Positions 8,197-16,781 of a DNA stretch of 64,000 nucleotides are shown piece after piece. The stretch is taken from positions 62,001-126,000 of the forward strand of contig NZ_BKCG01000003.1 in assembly GCF_008974325.1 (NCBI RefSeq). The letters are read 5' to 3'. Position numbers and translations under genes: made by a program. Numbering within the stretch: position 1 is the stretch's first letter; each line of letters begins with the position of its first letter. Under the pieces are notes generated by a model. It was not told where the DNA came from. It saw nothing but the letters and a program-made list of their open reading frames with translations, and made no database searches. The stretch comes from Patiriisocius marinus. GTDB lineage: Bacteria; Bacteroidota; Bacteroidia; Flavobacteriales; Flavobacteriaceae.

Positions 8197-8418
8197 TCAC
8201 TTTGAAGATGGCACAGAACAACTTGCTCCATTCCCTTTTTTGACTCCTAATTTCATTAAAATTGTTTCTAAAAGACACCATTTTGTAAAAGCAGACTGGA
8301 TTAAATTAACGCCTATAAAGACAGTAAACCACATCCAATTTTCGTTTACATAAACTGTTAGTACAACGCTTAAAAGTACCATTACGCCAACAATAATTCT
8401 AAAATATTTATTTAACAT
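8197..8418 (-). CDS. DUF2892 small membrane protein
   Basis: Protein of 73 residues with two hydrophobic helices (about 6-25 and 29-47), matching the DUF2892 family (MLNKYFRIIVGVMVLLS, NWMWFTVFIGVNLIQSAFT, CLLETILMKLGVKK). The same membrane module is fused to rhodanese in YgaP, and stand-alone copies occur in sulfur-related clusters. Cys residues lie at the end of the second helix (KWCLLE) and near the C-terminus (ASCSVPSSK). It is the last gene of the tolC-adaptor-RND operon, 14 bp after the pump. Function unknown. Confidence 0.85.
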   Translation of the reverse strand: MLNKYFRIIVGVMVLLSVVLTVYVNENWMWFTVFIGVNLIQSAFTKWCLLETILMKLGVKKGNGASCSVPSSK

Positions 8419-8432
8419 AATTCTGATTTTTA

Positions 8433-11400
8433 TTATTTATAATTTTTTTTCTCAATCATATAGTACACTAGTGGAACAACTAATAACGTTAATACTGTAG
8501 ATACAATAGTACCTCCCATTAATGAAATAGCTAAACCTTGAAAAATTGGATCGAATAATATTACAAAAGCACCTATAACTACGGTACCTGCTGTTAATAG
8601 AATAGGAGTTGTTCTAACAGCTCCAGCTTCAATAGCAGCCTGTTTTAAAGGGACCCCTTCTGCTGTACGTAAATTAATAAAGTCAATCAGTAATACGGAA
8701 TTCCGGACCATAATACCAGCTAATGCAATCATTCCAATAAATGACGTAGCAGTAAAAAATGCTCCCATTATCCAGTGACCAATAATAATTCCAATAAGTG
8801 ATAATGGTATTGCAACCATCATAACAATAGGAGCCTTAAAGTTCTGAAACCATCCTACAATCAATATATAAATTAAGATAATTGCTCCTAAAAAGGCAAT
8901 TCCTAAGTCTCTAAAAACTTCAAGAGTAATTTGCCATTCTCCATCCCATTTCACAGTGTAATCATCTTCATAATCAGGTTGCCCTAAGTACATTTCATTA
9001 ATTTTATAACCTTGAGGTAATGGAATATTATCTAACTTTTTTTCCATACCTAAAATAGCATAAGCAGGACTTTCTAGTTTACCAGCCATATCAGCCATTA
9101 CGTACACCACACGCTTTTGGTTTTTTCTATAAATGCTTTTTGAACTGATAGCTTTGTTTATAGTAACTAAATCTGCGATAGGAACCATATTGCCTTGCTT
9201 AGACTGTACTTTAAGTTGTGAAATATCTGAAATGGTAGATTTCTCTTTTTCATCTAATGCTAAAACTAAACCTATTTGATTAGTAGCATTTTCATCATAA
9301 AGCATTGTTATTGGTCTATTAGATAAGGCCATATTCATTGTATAAGCAATTTGTTGTGGCGCAACACCATATAAAATTGCTTTCTCTTTATTAATGTCAA
9401 ATTGATATTCAATTTGATCATCTTCTACCATCCAGTCTATGTCAACCACATCATCAGTTTCTTTAAGTATGTTTTGAACGCTATTAGCAATTTTTATTTG
9501 CTCATCATAATCAGGGCCATAAATTTCTGCAACAATAGTTGAAAGTACAGGAGGTCCTGGTGGCACTTCTACTAATTTAACATTAGCGTTATATTTAGAA
9601 GCTATTTTAATAATGTCAGGACGAAATAATTTAGCTATATCGTGACTCTGTGCACTACGCTCACTTTTATCAATTAGGTTTACTTGGATATCAGCCATAT
9701 TACTACCACCTCGTAAATCGTAATGACGCACTAAACCATTAAAAGTAATAGGAGCAGAGGTCCCAATATAATTTTGATAATTTACCACTTCTGGGCGTGT
9801 AGCTAAATATTGAGCAATTTCTTGTGTTACTACAGCAGTTCGTTCTAGGGTAGTACCTTCAGGCATATCTATCACTACCTGAAATTCATTTTTATTATCA
9901 AAAGGAAGCATTTTTACAACAACTGAGTTTGTGAAAAACAAAACCATAGTTCCCATTAATACAAGAAAAGTACCTCCTAAAAACAACCATCTTTTAGCTT
10001 TACTTTCCATTAAAGGACGTTCAAACTTATTATAAACTCTATATATTAGTGTTTCTTCTAAAGGTTTCTCAACCTTTTCAACTTTCCCTTTTTTGTCTTT
10101 TTCTTTTAAAAATATATAACCTAAATATGGCGTAATTGTAAGTGCAACAAATAATGACAAAATCATCGCTATAGATGCACCTATTGGCATTGGTGCCATA
10201 TAAGGACCCATTAAACCCGAAACAAAAGCCATAGGTAATACAGAAGCAATCACTGTAAACGTTGCAAGAATAGTTGGATTACCTACCTCATTTATAGCAT
10301 ATAATGCAGCATCTTTAAAGGGTAAGCGTTTCATTTTAAAATGTCGGTGCATATTCTCCGCAATAATTATGGAGTCATCAACAACAATACCCGTCACAAA
10401 AACTAAAGCAAACAGTGTTATACGGTTAAGCGTATAATCGAGCATGTAATAACTTAGCAGTGTAAGTGCAAATGTGATAGGTACAGAAAGAAATACAACT
10501 AAACCTCCTCGCCATCCCATAGCTAGCATAACAACAAGTGTAACAGCGAAAATAGAACCAATTAAGTGCCATAATAATTCAGAAACTTTGTGAGAAGCTG
10601 TTTCTCCATAATTTCTAGTAATTTCAACTTTTACATCATCTGGAATTAACGTTTTTCTTAGATGATTAACTTTATCGATAATTACTTCTGAAATTTTCAT
10701 TGCATCGGCACCTTTTCTTTTTGCAACAGAAATAGTTACGGCAGGATATTCAGAATTGTAATCTAAAGCCTTTTCGCTCCCCTGACCAAAACCTAAACTC
10801 ACATAATTTTGAGGAACTTCAGGTCCATCAAATATGGAAGCTACCTGTTTTAAATAAACAGGTTGGTTTTGTTGCACACCAACTACAAGGTTTTCAACAT
10901 CAGTTGCAGACGATAAAAATTTACCTGTATTTACTAAAAACTCGGTATCATTTTTATCAAAGCTTCCAGAAATAAGCTGACTATTATTCGCCTTGATCAT
11001 TTCAGCAACAGAAAGAAAATCTAATCCACTTGAAGCAAGTTTGTCTTTATCGAGCACTACTCGTAACTGTCTATCTCTACCGCCTATTTTGTGTGTAATA
11101 GCAACATCTTTTACCTTTTTAATTTCAGCTTCAAGCTCGTGAGCCATTTGCCCTAATTGAAAATCATCATAATTTTCACTCCACAATGTAACTCCTAACA
11201 TTGGTACATCATCAATTGCACGAGTTTTTACTAATGGAAACGTAACACCCTCAGGCATTTTGTCCATATGTTTATTAATCTCATTGTATAATTTTACAAA
11301 AGATCGTTCAATATCTTCACCCACATAAAACTGAACAATGACCATTCCTTGCTCTTTCATTGATGTCGAATATACATACTCAACACCTTTGATATTAGAG

Positions 11401-11627
11401 ATTAATTGTTCTAGCGGCTTGATTACTCTAGATTCTACTTCGGTAGGACTTGCACCAGGATATCCTATAAAGATATCTGCCATAGGCACATCAATCTGTG
11501 GTTCTTCTTCCCTCGGGATTAAAAAAGAACTATATACTCCAACCACCATAAATACAATCATCAACAACACTGTGAGCTTAGATTGTATAAAGATTTTTGC
11601 AATTTTTCCTGCGATTCCTTCTTTCAT
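8433..11627 (-). CDS. RND efflux transporter permease subunit
   Basis: Inner-membrane proton-driven pump of 1064 residues (AcrB/MexB superfamily). It has 12 predicted helices, two large periplasmic loops and the proton-relay Asp-Asp pair in GIVVDDSIIIAENMHRHFKM near residue 419. The periplasmic part contains KDVAITHKIGGRDRQLRV and the C-terminal half IMVRNSVLLIDFINLRTAEG. Sequence features place it outside the heavy-metal CusA group found later in the window. Its operon supplies a TolC protein, a lipoprotein adaptor and DUF2892, and is preceded by the GTAAC-type operator. Neighbours suggest a substrate linked to sulfur or redox stress; that is inference. Confidence 0.93.
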   Translation of the reverse strand: MKEGIAGKIAKIFIQSKLTVLLMIVFMVVGVYSSFLIPREEEPQIDVPMADIFIGYPGASPTEVESRVIKPLEQLISNIKGVEYVYSTSMKEQGMVIVQFYVGEDIERSFVKLYNEINKHMDKMPEGVTFPLVKTRAIDDVPMLGVTLWSENYDDFQLGQMAHELEAEIKKVKDVAITHKIGGRDRQLRVVLDKDKLASSGLDFLSVAEMIKANNSQLISGSFDKNDTEFLVNTGKFLSSATDVENLVVGVQQNQPVYLKQVASIFDGPEVPQNYVSLGFGQGSEKALDYNSEYPAVTISVAKRKGADAMKISEVIIDKVNHLRKTLIPDDVKVEITRNYGETASHKVSELLWHLIGSIFAVTLVVMLAMGWRGGLVVFLSVPITFALTLLSYYMLDYTLNRITLFALVFVTGIVVDDSIIIAENMHRHFKMKRLPFKDAALYAINEVGNPTILATFTVIASVLPMAFVSGLMGPYMAPMPIGASIAMILSLFVALTITPYLGYIFLKEKDKKGKVEKVEKPLEETLIYRVYNKFERPLMESKAKRWLFLGGTFLVLMGTMVLFFTNSVVVKMLPFDNKNEFQVVIDMPEGTTLERTAVVTQEIAQYLATRPEVVNYQNYIGTSAPITFNGLVRHYDLRGGSNMADIQVNLIDKSERSAQSHDIAKLFRPDIIKIASKYNANVKLVEVPPGPPVLSTIVAEIYGPDYDEQIKIANSVQNILKETDDVVDIDWMVEDDQIEYQFDINKEKAILYGVAPQQIAYTMNMALSNRPITMLYDENATNQIGLVLALDEKEKSTISDISQLKVQSKQGNMVPIADLVTINKAISSKSIYRKNQKRVVYVMADMAGKLESPAYAILGMEKKLDNIPLPQGYKINEMYLGQPDYEDDYTVKWDGEWQITLEVFRDLGIAFLGAIILIYILIVGWFQNFKAPIVMMVAIPLSLIGIIIGHWIMGAFFTATSFIGMIALAGIMVRNSVLLIDFINLRTAEGVPLKQAAIEAGAVRTTPILLTAGTVVIGAFVILFDPIFQGLAISLMGGTIVSTVLTLLVVPLVYYMIEKKNYK

Positions 11628-11643
11628 TATTTTATTATATTTT

Positions 11644-11744
11644 GGGCGTTTTAACAGGCTATCCGTTTCAATTTTTTTAGTACCACATTTCGCATACGCT
11701 CTATGTGATATTAAAAAGGATTTTCACTTCTATCCTTAACGCAA
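11644..11744. repeat. REP-like palindromic intergenic element
   Basis: Roughly 100-bp imperfect palindrome lying between the RND permease and its adaptor. It starts with GGGCGTT and ends with AACGC, with inner matching segments GGCTATCCG / CTATCC, TTTTTTAGTACCACAT / ATGTGATATTAAAAA and a short apical loop. The GGGCGTT...GGCTATCCG...CTATCCTTAACGC layout resembles dispersed palindromic repeats that I associate with flavobacterial intergenic regions. No second copy was seen in this window. It may modulate relative expression of adaptor and pump. Confidence 0.5.
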
Positions 11745-11824
11745 TAAGTTCTGCTTGCTAATTATTCTTTTTTTTAAAATATCGCCATTATTATAAAAAT
11801 TAGAACGAATTTTTTTATTTGCTT

Positions 11825-12904
11825 TTACTTAATAGTAACTCTAGCTCCATTGTACAGTTTTCCTTCCGCAGAGAAAATGTAAGTTTCATTAGCTGTTAAA
11901 CCAGATAAAACTTCAACTTGATCACCAAAGGTTCTTCCTAGACGTAACCAGCGTAATAATGCAGTATTACTTTGGCTTACAGTGTAAACACCAGATAATT
12001 GACCATTAATAATAAGTGCTTGTTTAGGTATTAACACCATTTCAGTATTAGATTGTTTTTCAACTGGAAATTGTACCGTTACAAACATTCCAGATAGAAT
12101 ATTAGTTTCTGTTTTATCTAAAGCAATTTTCACTAAATATTGACCTCCTGTGTTTTTTGCAGAAGTACTTACTTCAGTAACTTTACCTTTTAAAGTTGTG
12201 TTCATTGCTTTCACTAAAACTGATACTTCAATATCTTTCTTTATTTGAGAAATTTCAGTTTCTGGAACCATTGCCATCACTTCAAAACTTCCTGGAGTTT
12301 CAATAGATATTAAAGGAACTCCTGGATTTGCCATATCTCCAGTTTCAATATTTTTGCTTGTAATAGTACCGCTAAAAGGAGCTGTGATGTTACTATATGC
12401 AAATTGGGCACTAATCTCATTTTTCATTTGTTTAGTAGCCTCTAAACGTGCTTTTGCCATCTCAAAATTTGCTGTTATATCATCCACTTCTTTCTGTGAA
12501 GCACTGTTTTCTGCAAACAAATTATTGAAACGATTATAATCCTTTTGTGCATTGTTAAAAGCTGCTGTTGCTTCTGTAATACTTGCATTTACTTGAGCTC
12601 TTTTTGCTTGTAAGTCTGTATTATTAATTGAAACTAAAAGTTGACCTTTACGTACTTTATCACCAACATTTACGTGCACTTTATTTACATAACCCATCAT
12701 TCTAGTGCTTAAGTTGGCACTATTTGAAGCTTGTATTTTTCCGCTTGCACTTAAAAAAGGACTATTACCATTTTCAGTAATCTGGTTCACTTTAACACGA
12801 ATTACAGGCGTATTATCAACAGGAGCTTTTTTATCTTCACTACCGCAACTAGCCATAAATAAAAATGTTGCGAGCGCTATTACTATGTATGTATATTTTT
12901 TCAT
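11825..12904 (-). CDS. RND periplasmic adaptor (membrane fusion protein)
   Basis: Membrane-fusion lipoprotein of 359 residues linking the RND pump to TolC. The lipobox LFMASC puts the lipid-bearing Cys at residue 20. A lipoyl-like hairpin follows (VHVNVGDKVRKGQLLVSINNTDL, later FSGTITSKNIETGDM), with a coiled-coil alpha-hairpin between the halves and a beta-barrel domain (FVTVQFPVEKQ). Its length is normal for HlyD/AcrA-type adaptors. It is 50 bp downstream of tolC and 197 bp upstream of the pump gene, a gap that holds the palindromic element. Confidence 0.93.
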   Translation of the reverse strand: MKKYTYIVIALATFLFMASCGSEDKKAPVDNTPVIRVKVNQITENGNSPFLSASGKIQASNSANLSTRMMGYVNKVHVNVGDKVRKGQLLVSINNTDLQAKRAQVNASITEATAAFNNAQKDYNRFNNLFAENSASQKEVDDITANFEMAKARLEATKQMKNEISAQFAYSNITAPFSGTITSKNIETGDMANPGVPLISIETPGSFEVMAMVPETEISQIKKDIEVSVLVKAMNTTLKGKVTEVSTSAKNTGGQYLVKIALDKTETNILSGMFVTVQFPVEKQSNTEMVLIPKQALIINGQLSGVYTVSQSNTALLRWLRLGRTFGDQVEVLSGLTANETYIFSAEGKLYNGARVTIK

Positions 12905-12954
12905 TTTGTTAGTTTTGTTTTATTAATTACTTACTGAAAAAGATGCTTCTTAAA

Positions 12955-14265
12955 CTATTCTTTAGTTAAATACTCTAAATAAGCTTGAGCGTAATTATAT
13001 TCAAAAATGGTTTGGTAATATTCTAGTTGTTTTTGGGCGTATTGCGTTTCAGCAAGTAATAAATCTGAAGTTTTTTCAAGTCCTTCTTTAAATCTATTTT
13101 CTCTAATTCTTAGTGATTCTTTAGATTGCTCTAAGGCTAAGCGATTCATTTTAAGTTTGTTTTCAGCATCAATAAGAGATCTTTTAGCTCTGTTCATTTC
13201 TAAGTTACTTTTAGAAACATATTGCTCATATTCTAATTTTGATTTTTGGAATTCCGCTTTACTTTTTTGGGCTTTTCCGAAGCGTTTAGAACCCTGAAAT
13301 ACATCCCAACTCAATTGAGCTCCTAATAAATAGCCGTTAGCATTGCCTTGAAAAACTTGATCATCATACAACTCATAACTTCCAAAGGCATTTAGACGCG
13401 GTAAAAATGCCATCTTATCAGCTTTGTTAATTGCTTCATAAGCACTTGATGCTAGTTCCATCGCTTTAATATCAGATCTATTCTCTGAAACACCTTTATT
13501 TGTTGATACCTCAAAGGTATTTATAGCTAGTGTATCACTAGGTTTATACATTACATATGCTTTGTCATTCATTAAAAATGATAAATAATCTGAGGCATTT
13601 TGGACATTGCTTTTTGCAGTTTGTAATTGGTTTTGAACATCAGTAACACGCACTTCCATATTTAAAACATCGACGCGTTGTAAGTATCCTTGTTTAAAGC
13701 TATTGTCAGTCAATTTTTTATTTTCTAAAGTAGTTGCTAATGCTTTTTCTAAAACATCAACTCCTTTATAGGCAAGCTGTAATTGCATATATGCTTTGTC
13801 AACTTCTAAAGCTAAATAGTCGCTAGTTCTCACTTGTTTTAGTGACATAGCTTCCATTTTAGATTTCGCAGCTTTTCTTTGAAATACACCATCTAGATTT
13901 ATTAATGGTTGTTGAATTTCAAATTTGGTAGCGAAGTTTTCGGTATGTGTAGGGTCGTTTAGTAATGCAGGATTGAAATCATTTTGAGTTAAAACCTCTT
14001 GATTAAGTTTAGAGCCAAATGCCATCAGGGGATTTGTGGTTGTAATACCGGTATGACTTGCAGTAATGTTTGGTAAAAAGACAGCATTGGTTTGTCTGTA
14101 ATCTGCTCTTGCTTCTATAAATTCTTGTTCGGAAATTTTAATAGAAGTGTTGCTTTCTATTACTTTTAATAATACGTCAGCTTTTGTTATTGGAGTTATT
14201 TCTTGCGCTTGCATAGAAAGCACCAAAAACAAAATACTAAATATAGATAGGTGTATGTTTTTCAT
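12955..14265 (-). CDS. TolC family outer membrane efflux protein
   Basis: Outer-membrane channel protein of 436 residues. The signal peptide is MKNIHLSIFSILFLVLSMQAQ, cut after QAQ. Two repeats of long alpha-helical hairpins follow, with the typical RQTNAVFLPNITASHTGI and LSWDVFQGSKRFGKAQ segments, and the protein ends in EYLTKE. ATG at 14265 is preferred over TTG at 14289 because it begins the signal peptide directly and leaves room for the promoter at 14287-14294. It is the first gene of the efflux operon. Confidence 0.93.
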   Translation of the reverse strand: MKNIHLSIFSILFLVLSMQAQEITPITKADVLLKVIESNTSIKISEQEFIEARADYRQTNAVFLPNITASHTGITTTNPLMAFGSKLNQEVLTQNDFNPALLNDPTHTENFATKFEIQQPLINLDGVFQRKAAKSKMEAMSLKQVRTSDYLALEVDKAYMQLQLAYKGVDVLEKALATTLENKKLTDNSFKQGYLQRVDVLNMEVRVTDVQNQLQTAKSNVQNASDYLSFLMNDKAYVMYKPSDTLAINTFEVSTNKGVSENRSDIKAMELASSAYEAINKADKMAFLPRLNAFGSYELYDDQVFQGNANGYLLGAQLSWDVFQGSKRFGKAQKSKAEFQKSKLEYEQYVSKSNLEMNRAKRSLIDAENKLKMNRLALEQSKESLRIRENRFKEGLEKTSDLLLAETQYAQKQLEYYQTIFEYNYAQAYLEYLTKE

Positions 14266-14286
14266 TAAACTAATAATTTGTTGTGT

Positions 14287-14333
14287 CAAAAATAACTTTA
14301 TTTAAAGTAGCGTTTGGTAACATTAGTTACCAA
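14287..14333 (-). promoter_or_regulatory. GTAAC-type operator and -7 box, tolC operon
   Basis: The near-perfect 20-bp palindrome TTGGTAACATTAGTTACCAA (14314-14333) has the GTA-N8-TAC geometry of Crp/Fnr-superfamily sites. Its centre (14323.5) is exactly 33 bp upstream of the centre of the -7 box TATTTTTG (14287-14294, minus strand), placing the operator near -40. No TTTG -33 element is present, which fits an activator-dependent promoter. Confidence 0.8.
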
Positions 14334-14334
14334 G

Positions 14335-14369
14335 AAAAAATGGCATTTATATAAAATATAAATGCCATT
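14335..14369 (-). terminator. Rho-independent terminator after SQR and 45-aa ORF
   Basis: Perfect 14-bp stem AATGGCATTTATAT / ATATAAATGCCATT with a 3-nt loop (14339-14369). On the minus strand it is followed by six T, so it ends the transcript that carries the SQR-like gene and the 45-aa ORF, just before the tolC operator. Confidence 0.85.
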
Positions 14370-14397
14370 AACCAACTAACCAAAACTGATAACCACA

Positions 14398-14535
14398 TCA
14401 GTTTACTTTTCTAGTGCCTCCGTGTCCTCCAGCTACAACTACCATTATTTTAATGCTTAAATAAATGAATTTGAAAAACTGAATGATGGGATTCATCATC
14501 TTAAATCTTTGATATTTTGATATTCTTTGTGTCAT
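14398..14535 (-). CDS. Small hydrophobic protein, 45 aa, GGHGGTR tail
   Basis: ATG-initiated ORF of 45 codons between the SQR-like gene and its terminator; a second start two codons before NPIIQFF would give 33 residues. The product has one hydrophobic helix (PIIQFFKFIYLSIKIMVVVA) followed by a glycine-rich GGHGGTRK tail. It ends 29 bp before a perfect terminator hairpin, as expected for a real last gene of an operon. I do not recognise the family with certainty. An inner-membrane location and a link to the neighbouring sulfide or efflux genes are inferences. Confidence 0.5.
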   Translation of the reverse strand: MTQRISKYQRFKMMNPIIQFFKFIYLSIKIMVVVAGGHGGTRKVN

Positions 14536-14625
14536 GTTTTCTGTATTAAAATTTCAGAATAAATTCTTATAAACCTTTTTCTACATTAAATAATCCCAAT
14601 TAAGGAACTAACCTTTTTTTGATTT

Positions 14626-14709
14626 GATTCCTATTCGGGAATCAACCTTTTTTGATGTGATTCCTATTCGGGAATCAACCTTTTTTGATGTGATTCCTAT
14701 TCGGGAATC
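14626..14709. repeat. Three tandem 33-bp copies of the SQR gene 3' end
   Basis: Three identical hairpins GATTCCTATTCGGGAATC start at 14626, 14659 and 14692, with a period of exactly 33 bp and the identical linker AACCTTTTTTGATGT. The last copy is the 3' end of the SQR-like gene and contains its stop codon. Read in the gene frame each copy encodes LIPE-stop, so the array consists of in-frame duplications downstream of the real stop. A degraded fourth unit may lie at 14605-14625. Confidence 0.9.
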
Positions 14710-16154
14710 AACCACCAAAAGGGTTTCATTTTTGCTTTATAGATAAAGGCGTAGTGGAGGGCTAATTTTAGCCAATGTCCTGCTAATCCAATTTCTCCAA
14801 AAGTTTTCCCTAATTTTCTGCCTTGCGTTTTGGGATATTTTTCATAATCTGGTACAATTGGGAATGTTGTAATACTAACACCACTTCCTTTTGTAATACC
14901 AAATCCTGCCGAAGCAATACAAGCAGCACCCATATTTCCTAAACTTCCTTTATGATGCAATGATACTTTACCACTTTTAATACTGTCTATAATATTATCT
15001 GCGACTAGTTTAGCCGTTATTCCTGATGGCATACCTGTTCTTGGTGGTGCAGGGGAGATAACCGTACCATTTTTACTTTTACGTGGTTTAGAGATTGCGT
15101 GTGGTGGTGCAAATGCAATACCTGGCGCAAAAATGTTACTGTAACTTGGATTTTGATAAGTTTCAGGCCAATCTTTTACAGACCATTCTTCATAAGGTTT
15201 AGCAGTATAATCTGCATCAACTATCATAAAACCATTAAAAAGCTTTGTAGTTATATCATTTTCATTTTTATCATAAGCTTTAAAACCGTGTCCTGAAAAA
15301 GACGGAATCAACATTGCAAAATCATATGCTTCTGTTTTAAATTCACCTTCTAAATTTTCATAGTGTGCAATTCCATCTTCAATTCTATTCACTCCAGCTC
15401 CAAGTATCCATTTTATATCTCTGTCTTCAAAAATCATTTCGACCATTTCATTCGACTTCATTGTCATATCTCCATAGCTCAACAACATTCCGTCCATCCC
15501 AAAATCGCCTAATTTATATTCGTTAGAGATCCAGGTTACTTCAGCCATATCACGTACTTTGTGTTTACGTAATTCTTGCTCAACATTTAATATGTATTCA
15601 AAAGCTGCACCTTGACAGGTTGACTTAGCGTGACCGGTTCCAATTAAAATTTTTGCTTTTTTACCATTTTTCATTTCTTGGATTAGGCTTTTTAGTCCAT
15701 CCCAAGCGTGATCTGCGTGTGTATAAGTACAGACTGAATATGTTTTGTTTTCTCCAGGAATTAAACCTTCGGTGGCTTCAAAATTTAGTCTTGGCCCCGT
15801 TGCATTTATTAAATAATCGTAAGTAATTTTTTCTTGTTTTCCTTTGTCCTTTCCTACAACGTATTCAGATAGTACATAAGGTTTCATTTCTGTTTTATCA
15901 CCTTCTGGATAAAAAGAAATAGCTTTTGCTTGCTTAAAATCGATATTTTTCCTTTTGTATAAAGGAGCAAGTGGGAACAAAATTTGTTCAGATTTCATTC
16001 TACCAATACCTACCCATATATTTGAAGGAATCCATTGGTAATTACTATTAGGAGACACTACTACAACTTCATGTTCTTTAGATAATTTTCTACGTAAATG
16101 TGCTGCTGAAACATGTCCAGAAATACCAGCTCCAAGAATAACTATTTTAGCCAT
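14697..16154 (-). CDS. NAD(P)/FAD-dependent oxidoreductase, sulfide:quinone oxidoreductase-like
   Basis: Flavoprotein of 485 residues with the N-terminal dinucleotide motif GAGISG (8-13) and a second Rossmann region. It resembles sulfide:quinone oxidoreductases, which pass electrons from sulfide to the quinone pool and release sulfane sulfur. Cys142 (YSVCTYTHADHA), Cys180 (STCQGAAFEY) and Cys412 (GAACIASAGFG) are candidates for the catalytic and persulfide cysteines. The C-terminus is amphipathic and hydrophobic (LALHYAFIYKAKMKPFWWLIPE), fitting membrane attachment. It has its own GTAAC-type operator and only a short leader. Assignment to a numbered SQR type is not possible by eye; a flavocytochrome c-type flavoprotein is the alternative. 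Confidence 0.8.
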   Translation of the reverse strand: MAKIVILGAGISGHVSAAHLRRKLSKEHEVVVVSPNSNYQWIPSNIWVGIGRMKSEQILFPLAPLYKRKNIDFKQAKAISFYPEGDKTEMKPYVLSEYVVGKDKGKQEKITYDYLINATGPRLNFEATEGLIPGENKTYSVCTYTHADHAWDGLKSLIQEMKNGKKAKILIGTGHAKSTCQGAAFEYILNVEQELRKHKVRDMAEVTWISNEYKLGDFGMDGMLLSYGDMTMKSNEMVEMIFEDRDIKWILGAGVNRIEDGIAHYENLEGEFKTEAYDFAMLIPSFSGHGFKAYDKNENDITTKLFNGFMIVDADYTAKPYEEWSVKDWPETYQNPSYSNIFAPGIAFAPPHAISKPRKSKNGTVISPAPPRTGMPSGITAKLVADNIIDSIKSGKVSLHHKGSLGNMGAACIASAGFGITKGSGVSITTFPIVPDYEKYPKTQGRKLGKTFGEIGLAGHWLKLALHYAFIYKAKMKPFWWLIPE

Positions 16155-16169
16155 TTATATATTTTTTTA

Positions 16170-16214
16170 TAAAGGTAATTTGCTAGTTAAGAGTTTACTG
16201 TAACCAAAGTTACA
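16170..16214 (-). promoter_or_regulatory. GTAAC-type operator and -7 box, SQR-like gene
   Basis: Palindrome TGTAACCAAAGTTACA (16199-16214) is centred at 16206.5, exactly 33 bp upstream of the centre of the minus-strand box TACCTTTA (16170-16177). The box lies only 15 bp before the ATG, so the leader is about 10 nt or less. Confidence 0.8.
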
Positions 16215-16296
16215 TAAGGGTTAATTAGTTTTTTCACCTCAATAAATGGTTTCTATTTACGCATTGATAATACTGAAATAGCACCTTTTTTTAAAA

Positions 16297-16758
16297 TTAA
16301 TCCTGAACAATAACTCTCGATTTCATGGTAATTTTAGAATTAATTGAATTTGAAATTAAACAAGCTTTTTCAGCCTTTTCAATGATACGTTCTGTTCGTT
16401 CTATTTTAGAAGTATTAGTTATAACAACTTCTGGAAAAAGTAACACTTCACTAATTACAAACTTGCCATCAACTTTTTCTAAAATACCTTTTGAATCGCA
16501 TTTAAAACTTTCGTATTCTAATTTTGAAAATTCAGCAATTGCTAAAAATGTTGTCATTAAACAACTACTTACTGCTGCTGTAAACAAATGTTCTGGTGAC
16601 CAAATGTTTGGAATCCCTCCTGGAAATTCTGGTGGAGTAGCAACTTCTAAACAATTTGATTGATTGGTTTCTTTATTAGTTAATTCTGGAGAACACATAA
16701 TTCCTTTTCTATCGTGTGTCCATTTTACATTCACATTGTATGTATGTTTTTCCATCAT
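16297..16758 (-). CDS. OsmC/Ohr family protein
   Basis: OsmC-family thiol peroxidase of 153 residues. The two conserved Cys are Cys66 in AAVSSCLMTTF and Cys133 in EKACLISNSI, with Glu56 in SPEHLF next to the first. The family reduces organic hydroperoxides, and some members act on organic persulfides, which would suit the neighbouring sulfide genes. Cytoplasmic. It is a single gene with its own promoter and a TGAT-N4-ATCA palindrome. Starting with MMEKHTY, it could also begin at the second Met. Confidence 0.9.
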   Translation of the reverse strand: MMEKHTYNVNVKWTHDRKGIMCSPELTNKETNQSNCLEVATPPEFPGGIPNIWSPEHLFTAAVSSCLMTTFLAIAEFSKLEYESFKCDSKGILEKVDGKFVISEVLLFPEVVITNTSKIERTERIIEKAEKACLISNSINSKITMKSRVIVQD

Positions 16759-16781
16759 CTTTTATTTGAAATAATTATTAT

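Noticed and set aside
11338-11739. Plus-strand ORF overlapping the RND pump start and the palindrome
   Set aside because: It is antisense to conserved pump sequence for most of its length and ends in the palindromic element.
14626-14709. CRISPR-like or terminator array
   Set aside because: The three repeats are directly tandem with identical linkers and no unique spacers, and no cas genes are near. On the strand of the SQR gene the hairpins are not followed by T tracts, so they are not its terminators.
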